DNA of 64,000 bases from Methylobacterium oryzae (lineage in GTDB: Bacteria > Pseudomonadota > Alphaproteobacteria > Rhizobiales > Beijerinckiaceae): the NCBI RefSeq assembly GCF_021398735.1, contig NZ_CP090349.1, positions 1,308,501 through 1,372,500 on the forward strand. The letters are read 5' to 3'. Both the position numbers and the translations under genes were made by a program. Below are positions 61,788 to 64,000 of this stretch, in pieces (position 1 is the first letter of the stretch; every line of letters starts with the position of its first letter). The notes under the pieces were generated by a model that did no database searches, was not told the DNA's origin, and saw nothing but the letters and a program-made list of their open reading frames with translations.

Positions 61788-62531
61788 ATGGACATCGCCC
61801 TCTTCCTCGACTTCGACGGCACGCTCGCCGAGATCGCGCCGCGTCCGGACGCCGTGCGGGTCGAGCCCGGCCTCGTGGAGGATCTGGAGCGGCTCAGGGC
61901 GCGCCTCGGCGGCGCCCTCGCCATCGTCACCGGCCGGCCGGTCACGGTGATCGACGGCTTCCTGGCGCCGTCCCGGTTGGATGCGGCCGGTCTCCACGGC
62001 GTCGAGCGCCGGGTCGCCGGCGCGCTCACGGGCGGCCGCGCGGAGGACCATCCGGATCTGCGCCGGCAGGTCGCGCGCCTGCAGGCCGAGAGCGCCGCGC
62101 TGGCGCAGGTCCTGATCGAGGACAAGGGCGCCTCGGTGGCGGTCCACTGGCGGCTCGCGAACCCGGACGATGCCCTGCGGGCCGAGACGCTGGTGAAGGG
62201 CGCGGCGGAGGCGCTCGGCGCCGAATACCGCCTGCAACTCGGCAAGGCGGTCGGCGAGATTGTCCCGGCGCAGGCCACCAAGGCCCACGCGATCCGCGCC
62301 TTCATGGCGCAGGCGCCCTACGCCGGACGAGTCCCCGTCTTCTTCGGCGACGACCGCACCGACGAGATCGCCTTCGCGTCGATCAACGAGGACGGCGGCG
62401 TCGCGGTGCGCGTCGGTGACGGCGAGACTGTCGCCCGGCGGCGCCTGCCCGACCCCGCCGCCGTCCGTGCCCTGCTCAGCAACTGGGCTAACGGTGGCGC
62501 GATCGACCCGGACGCGCTGCCGCCGGCCTGA
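61788..62531 (+). CDS. otsB: Trehalose-6-phosphate phosphatase OtsB
   Basis: A 247-aa HAD-superfamily phosphatase. Motif I DFDGTLAEIAPRPD with nucleophile Asp, motif II IVTGRP, the cap GLHGVERR, the Lys of KAVGEIVPAQATKAHAIRAF and motif IV FFGDDRTDEIAFASIN. It removes phosphate from trehalose-6-phosphate, giving the osmoprotectant trehalose. No otsA is in the window. A DUF4260 gene and a glucokinase follow on the same strand. Confidence 0.94.
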   Translation: MDIALFLDFDGTLAEIAPRPDAVRVEPGLVEDLERLRARLGGALAIVTGRPVTVIDGFLAPSRLDAAGLHGVERRVAGALTGGRAEDHPDLRRQVARLQAESAALAQVLIEDKGASVAVHWRLANPDDALRAETLVKGAAEALGAEYRLQLGKAVGEIVPAQATKAHAIRAFMAQAPYAGRVPVFFGDDRTDEIAFASINEDGGVAVRVGDGETVARRRLPDPAAVRALLSNWANGGAIDPDALPPA

Positions 62532-62560
62532 CTCGCCGCGCTGTCCAAGGGGAGGTCGCG

Positions 62561-62965
62561 ATGTCGGGGCGTTCCGTCACGGGCTGGCCGCGCCTGCTGC
62601 TGCGGCTGGAGGGGGGCTGCATCCTGGTCGCCGCCCTGCTCGCCTATGGTTGGCTCGGGCCGTCGTGGTGGCTCTTCGCGGCGCTGCTCTTCGTCCCCGA
62701 CCTGAGCATGCTGGGCTACGCGGCCGGTCGCGTGGTCGGCGCCGTGCTCTACAACGCGGCCCACACGCTCGCGCTGCCGCTCGTCGGCCTGTCCCTGGCG
62801 ATCGCTTCGGGCCGTCCCGAGGCCGTCGGGCCGGTCCTCATCTGGCTGGCCCATATCGGCCTCGACCGCGCCCTCGGTTACGGTCTCAAATACGGGAGCG
62901 GCTTCGGTGATACCCATCTCGGCGTGATCGGCCGGCCGCGTGACAAGACGATCGCGCAATCCTGA
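62561..62965 (+). CDS. DUF4260 membrane protein
   Basis: A 134-aa protein with three or four membrane helices (CILVAALLAYGWLG, WWLFAALLFVPDLSMLGYA, ALPLVGLSLAIA) and the family ending LDRALGYGLKYGSGFGDTHLG (cited in parts RALGYGLKYG and GFGDTHLGVIG). Role unknown. Lies 29 bp after otsB, AGGGGAGG site before the ATG. Confidence 0.88.
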   Translation: MSGRSVTGWPRLLLRLEGGCILVAALLAYGWLGPSWWLFAALLFVPDLSMLGYAAGRVVGAVLYNAAHTLALPLVGLSLAIASGRPEAVGPVLIWLAHIGLDRALGYGLKYGSGFGDTHLGVIGRPRDKTIAQS

Positions 62966-63082
62966 GCGGCGGACGCCGCCGATTGGGACTTGCCCGCGCG
63001 GGGTCGCGCGGCCGATGAATCGCCGGAGCCGTGTCGGACGCGAGTCCCGTCGCGGCGGGCCAGAGAGCAGAGGCGAGTTGCG

Positions 63083-64000
63083 ATGTTCGAGTTTCCGGTT
63101 CTGGTCGGCGACATCGGCGGGACGAACGCGCGGTTCGGTCTGATCGAGACGTCCGGCGACCAGCCCCGCCTCCTCGCGCACGAGGCGACCGCCGACCATC
63201 CCGATCCGTCGAGCGCCATCAAGGCATCGCTGGCCAAGGGCGGCGGCCCGGCACCGCGCTCGGCCATCCTGGCGATCGCCGGCCGGGTCGACGGGCCGGA
63301 GATCCAGCTGACGAACGCGCACTGGAAGATCGCCGGCCAGCGCATCGCCGAGGATTTCGGTCTCTCCTCCGCGACGGTGGTCAACGACTACGTGCCGGTG
63401 GCGGCCGGCGCCGCCGATATCGAGCCCCACGACCTCACGCCGGTCGGCCCCTGTCCCCCCGTGCCCGGCGGCGCCCGCGTGGTGCTGGGCCCCGGGACCG
63501 GCTTCGGCGCGGCCGCGCTGGTCCCCTATGCGGCGCATCTCGCCATCGTCTCCACCGAGGTCGGCCACACCGATATCGGTCCGGCCGACGCCTTCGAGGA
63601 GAAGGTCTGGCACGCGCTGGAGCGGGTCGAGGACCGGATCACCGTGGAGACGGTGCTGTCGGGGCCGGGCCTGTCGCGGCTCCACGCGGCCGTCGCCCAT
63701 GTCCGGACCGGGCAGCCGCACGAGAAGATCGAGCCGGCCGCGGTCACCGAGGCCGGTCTCAGCGCCACCGATCCGCACGCCGCGGAGACGCTCGAGCTGT
63801 TCGGCCGGGTGCTCGGACGCGTCTGCGGCGACCTCGCGCTGACCTTCCTGGCGACGAGCGGGGTCTATATCGGCGGCGGGATCGCGCCCCGGATCCTCAA
63901 GGTGCTTGAGGAGAGCGGCTTCCGCGACGCCTTCGAGAAGAAGGCGCCCTTCGCCGCCATGATGCGCCGGATCCCGACCAGCGTGATCACCGTCCACGAC
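63083..64000 (+). CDS. glk: Glucokinase, 3' end beyond the window
   Basis: The first 306 residues of a bacterial (Glk-type) glucokinase of about 320-330 aa. ATP site LVGDIGGTNARFGLIE, phosphate loop LAIAGRVDGPEI, catalytic Asp in VVNDYVPVAAG, GPGTGFGAAALVP, and the STEVGHTDIG glucose-contact loop, EGLGGG equivalent YIGGGIAPRIL. It phosphorylates glucose, fitting trehalose turnover next door. The frame is open at base 64000. Confidence 0.95.
   Translation, partial: MFEFPVLVGDIGGTNARFGLIETSGDQPRLLAHEATADHPDPSSAIKASLAKGGGPAPRSAILAIAGRVDGPEIQLTNAHWKIAGQRIAEDFGLSSATVVNDYVPVAAGAADIEPHDLTPVGPCPPVPGGARVVLGPGTGFGAAALVPYAAHLAIVSTEVGHTDIGPADAFEEKVWHALERVEDRITVETVLSGPGLSRLHAAVAHVRTGQPHEKIEPAAVTEAGLSATDPHAAETLELFGRVLGRVCGDLALTFLATSGVYIGGGIAPRILKVLEESGFRDAFEKKAPFAAMMRRIPTSVITVHD

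Overview
The window is about 70% G+C with dense, short-spaced or 4-bp-overlapping genes and uniform codon use. It reads as chromosomal DNA of an alphaproteobacterium, most likely Methylobacterium/Methylorubrum. The strongest pointers are two 29-residue PqqA precursor peptides of the Methylobacterium type, a periplasmic PQQ sugar dehydrogenase paired with a cytochrome c, a periplasmic molybdenum aldehyde oxidoreductase and an alphaproteobacterial-style nadABC operon. I see no rRNA, tRNA, CRISPR array, insertion sequence, prophage or plasmid origin.

Layout. 0.2-3.4 kb: SMP-30 lactonase, Nu-class glutathione S-transferase, NudK-like Nudix hydrolase and an inositol-phosphatase-family enzyme. 3.5-7.0 kb: a secreted DUF4139 protein and a tandemly duplicated pair of secreted proteins with a D-x-N-x-D signature. 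7.1-13.7 kb: clpB, a MOSC protein, cytochrome c plus PQQ sorbosone-type dehydrogenase, and a PIMT-family methyltransferase. 13.8-17.8 kb: Baeyer-Villiger monooxygenase, alpha/beta hydrolase and short-chain dehydrogenase in one operon, facing a TetR gene across a perfect inverted repeat. 17.8-28.9 kb: a CNT nucleoside transporter, a methyltransferase, two tandem orphan pqqA genes with their own terminator, mgtE, an acyl-CoA ligase, paoABC and an aldo/keto reductase. 29.0-39.1 kb: nadABC behind two matching operator-like palindromes, kup, htpG and lptC-lptA-lptB. 39.1-41.7 kb: DHH phosphoesterase and MFS transporter.

41.8-57.4 kb is a surface-polysaccharide locus. It holds four glycosyltransferases, a flippase, a beta-helix lipoprotein, two hexapeptide acyltransferases, a methyltransferase, an O-antigen ligase/polymerase, a degenerate tyrosine-kinase-like ATPase, a Wzz/GNVR chain-length protein, an outer-membrane export lipoprotein and a divergent LuxR-type regulator. 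57.5-64 kb: small secreted or Cys-rich proteins, a GNAT acetyltransferase, DUF2147, a serine hydrolase, DUF427, otsB, DUF4260 and a glucokinase cut by the window end.

Together the genes suggest a PQQ-using, exopolysaccharide-forming, plant- or surface-associated methylotroph. The most unusual items are the duplicated orphan pqqA cassette, the TetR operator controlling a BVMO operon, the paired nad operators, the CpsD homologue without its Walker-A lysine, and a 19-bp perfect hairpin inside the 5' end of lptB.
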